Shown: piece after piece, positions 39,188 to 50,390 of the stretch
Layout of the letters: each line of letters starts with the position of its first letter
Position numbering within the stretch: position 1 is the first letter of the stretch
Position numbers and translations under genes: made by a program
The notes under the pieces: model-generated
Told to the model about the DNA's origin: nothing
What the model saw: the letters and a program-made list of their open reading frames with translations, nothing else
Database searches by the model: none
Source of the DNA: Caprimulgus europaeus
Taxonomy: Eukaryota > Chordata > Aves > Caprimulgiformes > Caprimulgidae
Direction of reading: 5' to 3'
Length of the DNA stretch: 64,000 nucleotides
Assembly (NCBI GenBank): GCA_907165065.1
Contig: OU015534.1
Span: 13,647,686-13,711,685, forward strand

Positions 39188-39304
39188 TGGGTTACAAGCT
39201 CCCTGAGGAAGGACAGCGCCTCTTTCCTACGTGCATCTACAGTGCCTAGCAGGACAGGAGTATGACCCTGTCGTGGGTTCTCTGTATGTGCTCTTACAAA
39301 CAGT
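39188..39304 (+). repeat. Ancient L3/CR1-like LINE 3' tail fragment
   Basis: The order of blocks is 'TTACAAGCTCCCTGAGGAAGGAC', 'CCTCTTTCCTACGTG', 'TCTACAGTGCCTAGCA', 'GACCCTGTCGTGGGTTCTCT' and 'TTACAAACAG'. This parallels the L3-like tail: TTGTAAGCTC..GGGGCAGGGAC, TGTCTTT, TGTACAGCGCCTAGCACAA, CCTGATC..GGGGCCTCT, GTAATACAAATA. It is the best of the three L3-like fragments in the window. No coding part remains. Naming is from memory of the consensus. Confidence 0.6.
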
Positions 39305-42300
39305 CATGGTCAGGTAACAGAACGTTGCAGAAAAGGTTTACATGAGAAGTTACAATGAAGTTTTAGTAATCGTGACTCATTCTTTCAGATTCATTCTCTT
39401 ATTGGATGAGGTGAGATAGCTGAGCGGCTGAATGGACTTGAGCCATGCTGTGCTAATATGCTGTCTCTTGCTGAAGGATTGCTCTTATCTACTCCCGACA
39501 GAGCAGGGAGTGGAGAGCAGCTCATAAGCTGGCTCTTAGCTCCTCTTTTTAATGAGCTGTGTGAAGACCTCATTCCAAGAAGACACCTGCTGAAGGGCTG
39601 GTTTGAATGGTGTTGGGGTTGTGTTCCTGCACGATTTCCTGAAGAAGGCTGAAGATGAGACTTTGTGTAAGGGATGTCCTGAATGGAAGTTTTTAAGACA
39701 ATTAGGCCTTAATGCTAAATTCACAGAAAGGTGTTAAAACAGGAGGTGAAGCAGGAAGGAGGTGAGGATCCTTGTGAGTGATGGCAATTTGTTTTAGTAT
39801 TTACAGTTCATTAGTGAGTTGGAAGTAAAATTGAATCCACTCTTTACCAGGAGCATGCATTGGCAGAAGTAGTGAGAAATAAATCACTCTTAAATGGAGA
39901 TTTGATTTTCGTCTTTCCTTCTCCACCTAAAAGGGGGTCCAGCTGCACAGCAGTTCCTTTTAATTTATTTGCCAACTTAAAGAAAAAAAATAGTTGCAAA
40001 TGATATATTCCAACTTGGTAACTATATGGCTAATTCAATAGCCCTAATACTTCCATTTGTAGCTTCTTAGTGTACTTCTCCAGAATAAGTCACTTTATTA
40101 AAGTTGATTTAAAAAAAAAATAACCTGAAAGGAACACATCACATCTTCCTTTCCCTCCAGAGAGATTTGCAAATAATACTGCAGATCTGATGGCACAAAG
40201 TCAGGTGACTATGACTCCAATCCATCTTTAAAAAGATTTCATTTTCCTCTACTGTGTACATTGCATACATGATAAACATAGAAAACCATAAAATATAATT
40301 ACAAATTAATATGTCCTTTTTTTCCCCTCCTTTTTTCCCCTCTACATCCATGTAATAAACACCATGATCTCTCAGACAATTAGACTAAAGGTCTGACTCC
40401 ACTGGTAGACAATGGAGAAGGTTCTTTACATTTTCAGACCTGTTGTTACTTGGGGTCTTGCAGGCTTGGTCACATGTCAAAGCCATCTGCATTCCTGAAT
40501 TCTGTAAGAGGTGAGAAGGCCACTATATATCATGACTGACCACTGTGAAATTCTTCTTCCTTTCTTTCACACTTCTAGTATGTCTAGATATCTCTGGGTT
40601 CAGTGGTATTTGCCCTGAAGCCTGCAGTATGTGCCATTCCTCTGAAAGAAAGGAATAACCATCCAAGGAACTCTTAGAGAGTTCAGCCTAATTCTTGGCT
40701 TCTTAGACAAAAGCAACACATCTGAGAGAATTAAAAAAATGACCAGGTAAGAACTGGCAGATCCTGCATTCCCTAGGGAACATTTTCTTGCTCTCAAACA
40801 TGTAAGTGGAAGATTTTTCTCTGGTTGCTGAATCTGTATTGTATCTTTCTGCAGACATGTAAATACAGTGGAGGATGGCTTCAGTAATAAAGCAGCATGA
40901 ACGTGGTGATGTTTGAAGACAGTTCACTTCTAAGCTGTTGATTTGATCCTTTGCATAAGTAACTAAATGCTGAATTAATTCTATAATTATGGACCTTTGC
41001 AGCTCATTTTACCTCCAGGCTGTCTGTATATTGTCTCTTTTTTTCTATATTCAGAAAGTTCTCTTTCTCCCCAGTATTATGTGTTATTTGTGATTCTTTC
41101 TTTTGGTATTTGTAGGGTAGTAGTGAGAGAAGTTCCGCTGCTCCTAAATAAATGAGAGTATTTGTTTAACCAATAAAAATGTGATTGTTTTCCAAATGAG
41201 TGTGAAAAACTGAAAAATAAAAGCAATGAAAGAGAAGTAATAGGGTATTTCCAGGGTTTGAAGCTTTATGCAACTGACCCTAAAGGAAGAATGAATGAAT
41301 TGTGAATGCATATAGCCCTTAAATGCTTACATGTATCGTCTGTAAATACTTTTTTGATTTGATTGTTTTTCTCCGGATGATCCTTATTAGGCAGCATTAG
41401 AAATAGTCTATTGTTTTCTGGTCCCAATAGGTCTAGCAGTTGTCGCATAAAGTTTTTCTCGGCATTGCTGGGTAAAGAATATTTTAATTTTATCTGTAAA
41501 ATTAGTCTTTTGTACAAGAGATTTTTGTTACAGGCTTTGGTGTTAGGCAGCAATACATTCCTCACCGCACTCTGTGGAAGCAGGCTTTCTTGTAACTTTA
41601 AAATGTGTAGCTCAGGAAACAGCTTGTTTATTTGACTTTGATATGGACACTGTGTCTTTTCATTATGAAGTGAGTCACATTCTGTTTTCAGTGCTAAACT
41701 CTTCTCTGTCCATCTCCATTCTGCTTTCTCTTCAAATGAGTTAATTGATTAAGCTGTGAGAGTAGTTACATTGCTAGTTGACCCAAAGTATTCTAATTTT
41801 GAGAGGGTGGAAAGGAAAGAAGGAAAAAAGGCCGCCAATCCAAGATAGAAATATCTGGATTCTCTCAAAGAAACAAGAAGAGGTGACCTGGAATGCTTCA
41901 TTCAAGCCCAACCTGAATTTATGTTACTACAAAACAGATGCAAATAGATAGTGTCTAAGGGAAAAGTTGACAGAAAAGAAAAGCTTCACTTTCAGTTAAA
42001 GTTTGTAAGTTTATGCACACAAAGAAATCCTTCGCTTTATGCGGCTTACTTCATAATTACATTCCTGCCTGATAATGCCAAAGGCAGTTAATAAAATTTA
42101 AATAGTGAGTATAATGTCATGGCACTTTACTTTTTTTTTTTTTCTTCAGTAATTATGACAAATTCTATAGATAAAAATCTCATTCCAAATGATGTTTCCA
42201 AATGTTTGTTCAGAAAGTACATTGCCATACATAAATATTTTGCATAAAGCTGTAAAGACACAGATGGTGTAAATGTTACATTTTAATGGCACAGTAATGA

Positions 42301-45300
42301 AGTGCAATAGACTGTGAGTCCTCTGCAGACCTGAGTCTGCCTGAGGAGAGCAGAGAGCTCAGAAGAACTGAACAGCCTGAGCAAGGAGGAATCACACAGC
42401 CAGGTCAGATGGAGCTGAGCTGCTGGGTGGCCACCACCCACAGAACCTTTGTTTAATGTCATGGCTGCAGTGTTGTAGTGCTGCTGTACTGCAGTCCTGT
42501 CTTTGGCGGTCAGCTGATGTGAGATCTGCCCTGCCAGTTCAGAGGGGGGCTTGGACATACCACTTTCGAGGCCTTGATCTTGCCAGTATGAGAAAAGGCA
42601 CATGCATCCTGAATGTACCATGTTCACAAAGCAGCTGATGAGAAATTGCCTGGTCATAGAATGAACTGTGTCTGAGAAAGGAATATTAGAAATTATTTTA
42701 ATTTGCATCATGGAAAATGTGCTTTCCTGTTTTCTCTATACTTTTTTGACTTTCATCACAGCAGTAGTGCTGTGGGAACACCTCTGAGTGCCTTTAGATT
42801 TACAATGCTTCCAAAAGGATTATGCAGCTCCCTTTTAAGGTGGGTAAATACAGAGGGCATGGAGGCAATGTTTTTGCAACCTCAGCTACCTTTGGTCATC
42901 TCAGTCTTTTCTGTCTGTTTCTCATTTGGATTCTGTGTTTCCTGAGAGAGATTTGTGACCCTGATAGGGGAAAGATCTTTCTCAGACTAGCTGCCTTTAG
43001 CAGGGTAATAAGTAAACTTGCGTGTTTTTATCATGGCAAGTAATAGTTACCATCCTTGACTTGACTGTTTTAGACTAGAACTTTATTTTAAGAGGTAGAC
43101 ACAGATTTTTCCCCAACTAAATAATGAGCCAGTCGATCTGTTGTTATTTTTTAGTGGCATTGTTATTTTTTCATAGAAGTGTACATGAGAGAAAAGGAGA
43201 CTCCCTTATTCTGCTGCTACTTGTCAAGAGCTGATCCTGCAAAATATTACACTTGAAAGTATTATGTATCACCTTTAAAGTACTCTCTGGACCTTAACGC
43301 GGAGAAAAACTTGCTACAGCGTTGTCTTCTCCATTTCCTTTTTAAATACACATTTTTTATAAAATCACTTGGTTGAATTGATTTAAAATTGGTTAAAATT
43401 TACTTGCTAGGCCAAATTATCATGTGGTGTATAAAAATTGAAAATATGGTTTGTGTTTTTCCTTTGAAAAGGGAAAGGAAAACAGGTGAAAAATGTGTTA
43501 CAGATCTATAACATAAAAAGCATTATGTGGTGTAAGCAGTACAGTGTATGTACTAACATTTTAATATTTTTCTTGGAAGCCCTTGCTTTTAAGCTGACTT
43601 ATATAGAGTTTAATAATAAATAAAACGAAGCATACTCAGCTTTGTTGCAACAAATGCTTGCTTTATATTCTGCTATATCTATATAGCAATGATACAGGCA
43701 ATTTGCTGTCAGTGTTTCTTTTCTAATAGCTGTTCTTAGAAGATATAAAATGGTACATAAAATGTGAAAGTAGATACCTTTTGATTTCTCTTTCTCCCTC
43801 TTTTGCATATTTTTTCTTAAAATCTGTGTTTAAAGAATACAAAACATCTTCTAATCAGCTTTTGCTTATAGCAGAATGCAGCTTCTTTGTAGCACGTATG
43901 AATAATGGAAATTCCCAAACTTCTGGAAATTCAAAATAGTTATATATTTTTTGTTTCCATGGAGTGGGACATAGCCAGTAAAATACCTACTTGAGTCCTG
44001 TGTGGTTTAGGAGACAGGGATATGCACCTCTGGGTTCGACAGGCATCAGTGACAAAATATAAGTAAGCAAAATATAAGCAAATACTGAAAAAAACCCCAC
44101 GGACTTTCTTCCATTAATGGAAATTCTCAGAACTGCCTGTAATGAAATCCAAAGGAAGAGGAACAGGCTTGGGAGAGCCTGCAAGGTTCCCACAGGGAAA
44201 TGGGGCCTGAGGGCTGAGCTACAGAGGAAGAAAATTCTGATACTTGTTTGCGTGTAACAAAATTGGCCTGTGTTCTCTGCTTTCCATGTCAATCTCTTGG
44301 TGAACTGTTTTTTATCCAGTTTCCTGAAGTCAAGGACAGAACCTAGATTTAGAGCCTGTGTGCTGAAATGCACCAAAGTAGTATTAGAATTTGCCTTATT
44401 TCCTAAGTAGCTGTGAAGACTCCTTGTTTTGATTGGCTGTCCTTGAGTATGAACAGGAATGTGACTAAGCAGCACTGCCATTGAGCTTATTAGTTGTTCT
44501 CATATAATTGAGATCCAATTGGAAGGGAAATTAAAGACATGCTGTTTACATTTGGAGAGTGGTGTGAAGCTTTGGAGCAATTTTTTTCAGTTTCTTGCAC
44601 TGAGCTCTGTCCCTGAGGGAATGGCAGTTCTCTGATGCTGCTTGCTAGATGCAACATTGTAGAAGTCAACAATTTCAAAATGTTTTTAAAACTTTTCCGT
44701 CAGACTTTCTGGATCTTGCAAACTGAGCTTTGGTTTTAGTGAAGCCTAAAATTGGACAAAAAGGATGGAGAAATTTAATGTATTGTATCAAGTCCTTGCT
44801 TGACACAAATTTGATTTCTCTGTATTTATTTTTAGGGACAGGGAATTCTCACGTCCTTCCTTAAACCACCAAGTACTAATATGAATCAGAGCAACTTCAT
44901 ATGTTACGAGCAGACAGCCTTGGTTTAAAAAGTCACTTTTACAGTTATGCTTTTATAGTTACTTTCCTAAAGGAAGTTTGACTTGTATTGGTGATACTTT
45001 TTTTTTTTTTGCAAACCAGGAAGACATACTACATCTGTGTTCATATAAACATTGTATAACTCAGCAAAATGCTACTTGGATTTTTACATTTCTAAATATG
45101 TCAGAAACTGTCATTAGTTACATTTATTGTTTACCAGCTAGGGTTTAATTTTTTGAGTCATATTGCTGAATCTGCATTAAGTTCAGTTGTAGAGGTCAAA
45201 GGCAAGCAGATACGATGCAATTGTGTTGCCTCTTCCCACTTCCCCACTTGTGTACTGCTGGCTACAGAGGAGAGAATTCCTTCATCATAGTAACCTGATG

Positions 45301-48247
45301 GACCTACAGGGAAGGAGAAAAAAAAAAATCAGTCTTTGAATTGATTTCTTGACTCTGAAGTAATTATTGAACAGTATTAGTCCAATAAGAAGAAAAGAAG
45401 TGTCCTTTTGGTACCTGCGTAGGAGGTCCTGCTCTCCGAAGTCAGATCAGCACTGCAGCAAGCTCTGGTTGCAATTTCTGAGCTGGTGGCTTGTGCCAGT
45501 TTAGTGACACGGCTTTCTTGTACCTCGGGAGCAAATGCCTGCAAGCTTTGGTTCAGTGAAATCCTTTATTAAACAGCTGGTAGCATATTAGACCTTTTTA
45601 TCTTTTGTGATTTCAAAATTACTTCATAATAGTATTTTAAGAATTTAAATTTAAATTAAAAAAATTAAAATGAAAATGTGATAGAAATAATACATTGTAT
45701 TGACCTCACTCCATTCTACCCCTGTTTAGCTGCAATTTAGGTTCCTGTTCTAGAAATTATCAAATGACTTTTTAGAAAGGCTCCCATAGCCAAGACATAG
45801 TTTCCTCTTTGTCCTCTCTTTGCATGCAGTTGGCTTCAGATGCCTGCAGTTTTCTTATGCTTTGACATGGCTAGAAAACTGTTATTTTATGAAACAAAAT
45901 TTGCAGGTGATGTAGATTTTATCTTATTATTTCCAATACAGGGATTCACAGCTCAGTTGCTTAAGCGTTTAGCTACATAAGCTGCACTTGCTACTTCTGC
46001 AAGTTCAGATATATTATTTTTTATAGGTGACTTAAATGTTCCAGATGAAGCTTCTTCAAGTGTCAGAATCAATAAAATTATGTATCAGATTTCCTTGTCC
46101 TGATTTACTTTATGTAAATCCATAATCAAAATAGCGATACTTTATGTTGAGCCAGCAGGTTGAACAGGAAATTAATGGATTCACTTAGAAATGATTACTA
46201 CTAAATGGAAAGAAATCTCACAAGTTTGCTAGATAACATGTGAGAAAATAATACAATTTTACAAAGTCTGAATGGACCTTCTTTTCTTAGATGGCAACAT
46301 CTCCTGCCTCCTCTTCCAGGCATGAAATTCTATTGGATTTGACACTTACTAACCTTGCAGAGTGCGAGAGAAAAACAACAAAAATTTGAATTTGGAAGTA
46401 CATGAAGCAGCAGATTAGGAAGCTGTGTCTGTATTAAGTCAATACAGAGAAGGACATTGGTCTATGGGCCCTGTTGTGCTGTCATTTGCTGCCCAGTCCT
46501 ACTTGCATGAGTAAAGAGTACTCCCTCTGAGTTTGACTTGTGGTATTGGACCTCTAATAAATAAAATGTAGGACTGTCCTGAGAAAACATCCCATGCAGA
46601 AGCCAAAGGAGTTGTCCCAAGTTTGGGTGGGCTGCTGATGTCAGAGGAATGTGCCCAACAGTTGTGGGGTGAAAAGCAGATTCAGGGAACTGACTTATAA
46701 GTGTTTGTGTTGGCTTGGTGCTCAGACATTCCTCCTTCTCCTTGCACCGGTTCCCAGCTGTGCTTCTGCCAGTCTTACCAGCTTCCTTAGGAATGTTCTT
46801 TGGTCTCTCTTTGCTGCTCCCATAGATGTTCATACAGAACCTCTTGATCAAGTGTTTAATCAAGCAAGTCCAGTCTCTTTTTATGCATTCACTCTGTTCC
46901 ACTCAAGTTTATACTCAGATATGGAGCCTGCAAGCTATAAGTAGGGCCTAGGAATACAGAGAAGTATTAAAAAGGAGTAAAATAGGTTTGCTGGAATCTT
47001 GAACGGTAAATTTTTCTCTTAATTCATTAGTATTTTTTAGGGGTTTTTTTTTATTGTGTCTCTGTGAAAATATGACCTGCTGCACTTGGACAGACTGACC
47101 CTACCTCTCATCGCCCAATAAATCAGTGAACTCATCCCATCAGTTGTAAAATATCCTGTTTCTTAGTTAAATAACTGTATCTCTTTAAAGGCTTTGGAAC
47201 CGAAAGCCTTGTGGTGTTTCATCTTTCTACCAAAAAAGTCTTCATGTGCTTTTAACATTAATAACAGAGAGAGATAATTTACCGTCCCCTGGCAGATTCC
47301 TGGCTTTGCAGAGTCAGGCTTTATTCACACAGGAACTCAGGTTACAAAATCCCAGTGCAGAAAGCGCTTGAAGGAGGGCTCTGCAGGACAGGAGCCCAAG
47401 TGCCATGAGTTTCGCTAGGGCTGGTGTTTCACAGCCTAGGTTGCAGCTCTACAAAGCAGGGAGGCCAGCCACAACTTCCTGGGCTGGTGTAGCTCTCGGG
47501 TATCGTCTGCCAGAAGCAGCCCTGCTGAGCTATACTGAAAGATGAATGCCTCTACCTGTGTGAAGCTGTTGGCTCTGGCAGTGCTGTTGCTGGTGGAGGT
47601 CTGTCCATGAGCAGCTCCTCCACAGGTGAATGAAACCCTCTGTGTCTCCATTGGCAAGAGGAGTGGTATCGATGGCCTTTGTCATTGTGGCTTAAATTTT
47701 CCTAGAGACCTCTAAATCCTCTGGTGTCAATAAATGGTGTTCTGTTGCAGCTTAAATCATGTGAATCTTCTTGATTAAATCAAGGTGCTGTATTCCGTAT
47801 GCAGACTTTTATTTGGAAAATGTGAAAAAGTAAATACCCTTCATAAAAATGTTCTGATCTACCAGTGGCCTCTATCCTTGAAAAAAATCCATCTCTGGAA
47901 CAGTCTTTATATGCTTTGTTAGCTTAAAGTCTGGATAAGTTTTTATTATTTTTACTATTACTCGAATCAGTACCTCTTTTTGAAGGGTATTCTCTGGCTG
48001 GTTGCCACCCTCTGCTCAAGGTTCAGCAGAAGTAGTTCAGCAGAGATACACATACCTCCTATGTAAAACATTAGAGGATTTCTAGGATGATAAATGTTAC
48101 ACACTTGAAAATACTTACTTTGCAACTGTGATGCATTGATGCTATGAAGGTGTGAAGATTAGAGATAATGTTGAAACAATTTCACTCAGACACGTGCTGT
48201 CTTGGTCTGTTTTTCTGATGTGTAATTTTAAAATGTTCCATTTTCAG

Positions 48248-48553
48248 GTGGCAATGGCCAGAATTGGAATAAATGAGGATCATTCAAATGAGACCTGTGA
48301 GACAATACTTTTTGCTCTCCGAATGGCAACGTGGAATCAGATTTTAGATCCCTGGGTGTACATTCTTCTCCGGAAAGCCGTACTTAAAAACTTGTACAAG
48401 ATCACAAGGGGATGTTGTGGCATGCATATCATAAACTTACACATGTGGGAACTCAGCTCCATCAAGAATTCTTTGAAGGTTGCAGCAATATCTGAGTCAC
48501 CAGTAAGTTCCAAACAAATAAACCTACAGCCACTCAACTCTACAGGGCATTAA
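48248..48553 (+). CDS. PTGFR: Prostaglandin F2-alpha receptor (FP), last coding exon: TM6 end, TM7 and C-tail
   Basis: This exon encodes residues 264-364 and the stop codon. It opens in phase 0 after ATTTTCAG and completes the third extracellular loop. A sequon lies at N277 (SNET). TM7 spans about 282-305 with the prostanoid-family Arg (R288, in ALRMATWNQ) that pairs with the ligand carboxylate, and the DPWVY motif (297-301) in place of NPxxY. Helix 8 follows, with Cys319-Cys320 as possible palmitoylation sites. The tail [19 protein letters not shown] (331-349) is essentially the mammalian FP sequence, but the last 15 residues (350-364) differ and make the protein 364 residues against 359 in human, by my recollection. 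The upstream open frame back to 48152 is intronic. The call is near certain. Confidence 0.95.
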   Translation: MAMARIGINEDHSNETCETILFALRMATWNQILDPWVYILLRKAVLKNLYKITRGCCGMHIINLHMWELSSIKNSLKVAAISESPVSSKQINLQPLNSTGH

Positions 48554-50390
48554 AGTTAAACATGCTATATGAAGAGATGATGGAAGAAATGCTCATACAT
48601 GGGCAATACCTTAAAATGAATTCCAAGGCTCAGTGGTTTGGCATTTGTTTTAAATTGTGTTTTGCTCTTGTTGCTTACCAGTCTGATATTGCTACTCCAA
48701 AAGATGTATTTGAACATTTTAATTCATTTTAGATACATCCCTTCCAAAGTTGGTAGTAGAATTATGTCATCCCGTGTTCCTCCCTTACAGGTAGTGAACA
48801 GGGTTCCTTATAATGCTGCTCACCAAATCCTTTACCTTAGCAGGCTTCTTAAGAACATGTGCAAGTGTGAAAGTGATCTCTAAGGTGTTTTTTAAAAGGG
48901 AGAGATTGTATCTACCAGTGATATCCCCAAATCCTTTGTAGAGTCACTGCTTCTTAGGGTAAAGTCCACCACTCTTTCCATAAGGTTATTTGCTTCTCAG
49001 CATTGAATTTTCCAACTGGATATATGAAAGACATTTTGCTTGTGCCCATCTTATTAAATGATCTAGTTTGCTTTGTTCATTGACTTGACCTCTTAATTAT
49101 TTACTGTTCCATTAATTTTTGGGAGAGATGCAGACTTCATCAGGGTAAGCGTTACTTTCAAATCACTGGTAAAACACGAGGTTCCCTGTGGGAGCACAGA
49201 AGCAGATCAGCTCAGCTTACTTACAGTTACATTTTTAGATCTAGCAGAGTTTTTAGTACTTTCAATAAATTTTGTTGACATTAACAAACATAAAGCTGTG
49301 GTTAGTCTGTAAAAACAGAGTTTTGTTTGGGTTTGTTTTTTGTTTGTTTGGGGTCTTTTTGTTTTGTTTTCTTTTCCCCCAAACTGAAGGAAATTTTGTG
49401 AAGGGCTCCCTTAATGCATATACTGAAGTGCTCATGAGGTACATCTGCTTCATTTGTAAAAGGTCACAGGTGTCTCACATGAAAACTATGTGACCAAATG
49501 AGCACCTCTGCAGGGAGCTGCACTCGGAGCGTGGTTGTGTTTGTGAAAGCAAACTGCACGCTCCTTTTTTGCAGGGTCTGTGTCTGAGGAGCAGAGGGCA
49601 TTCAGTATAACTGAAGGTACCAGAAAGTTTCCAAGACTTTATGCAGGAGACCCTTTGCCTTTAATGCTGCTAAAAGAAGCTTTGGTTTTTTTGACTTACT
49701 TTGTTCAGAAGCAAAAATGAGAGTATCAGAGACTTTGTAGCAGTGGGATTGGTTTAAGATAGAAATGTCTCTATGTTATTTTTACCTACTTAACTTCAAA
49801 TACTGAAGTTAGTGAATTGTTTGTGTATTTGGAGAAAGTAGTTAAAGATTCACAAAGAAAGTCTGAGGCACCAAAGCTATTCACAAACTGCAGATTTATG
49901 TTGTATGTGAAAATAGTTTAAGTCAGAAAATAAAAAACCAAAAGGTTTAAATATTTCAATTTTTTGTTTTAAATCATATTTCCTTTTTGTTTTAAAAAGG
50001 TTGAAAAATAAATGGGTTAAATAACCCTGTAATGAAATGAAATGGCTTAATTTACCCTAAAGAATTTCTGTATGTGATTTATTTCCTCAATCACAGGGCT
50101 GATAAACCGTGGACAGATTTGATGCTGGTATAAGCTCCGCAGTGTTGCTTCATATGGGTTCTGCTGAAATCTGGAAGTGTTCAGTCAGTGCTCAGTTTGG
50201 CTTTTTCATTTCATAGAATGTGATGCCTGTGTATCTGTTGACATAAATTATTTGTTCTTTATGGAAGATTGTTGTTTTAGCAGCTGCAAATAAATATTGG
50301 TCTGTAAATTGTTGAGATACTTGATTGGTGAATGAAGCTCATCAATGTTCCATTTTGTTATGTGAATAAATGTAGCTTGTGTATTTCATA
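48554..50390 (+). other. PTGFR: Probable PTGFR 3' UTR
   Basis: This is AT-rich noncoding sequence after the stop codon. AATAAA signals occur at 49264, 50007, 50289 and 50365. The hexamer at 50365 is followed by TGTAGCTTGTGTATTT, a GT-rich downstream element, and is my preferred distal site. Several ATTTA pentamers that could destabilise the message are present. A long 3' UTR is usual for this gene in mammals. The true end needs transcript data. Confidence 0.5.
50365..50370 (+). terminator. PTGFR: Candidate PTGFR distal polyadenylation signal
   Basis: A canonical AATAAA is followed within 10-25 bases by GT-rich sequence. It is the last of four AATAAA hexamers in the probable 3' UTR. Confidence 0.4.

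Larger units (their letters stand above)
31019..48247 (+). other. PTGFR: PTGFR large intron at the end of TM6
   Basis: The intron is 17229 bases, with donor GTAAGA at 31019 and acceptor ATTTTCAG ending at 48247. Both coding sides are in phase 0. Inside I see an L3-like LINE tail (39188), a 31-bp-period doublet (38733), T tracts at 33744-33759, 42131-42143 and 44998-45010, and a short TA-repeat near 34304-34316. A less AT-rich patch lies at about 47280-47700. Open frames inside (up to 164 codons, minus strand 43987-44481) resemble no protein. No nested gene was recognised. Confidence 0.85.

Noticed and set aside
42283-42711. 142-codon minus-strand frame in the PTGFR intron
   Set aside because: It resembles no known protein. 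It lies in intron on the opposite strand with no promoter or exon signals.
43987-44481. 164-codon minus-strand frame in the PTGFR intron
   Set aside because: It has no recognisable domain and no supporting splice or start context. The length is within chance for a window of this size.
48152-48247. Open frame upstream of the last PTGFR exon
   Set aside because: It is intron sequence that happens to be open. A good acceptor at 48247 and exact family alignment from 48248 mark the exon start.
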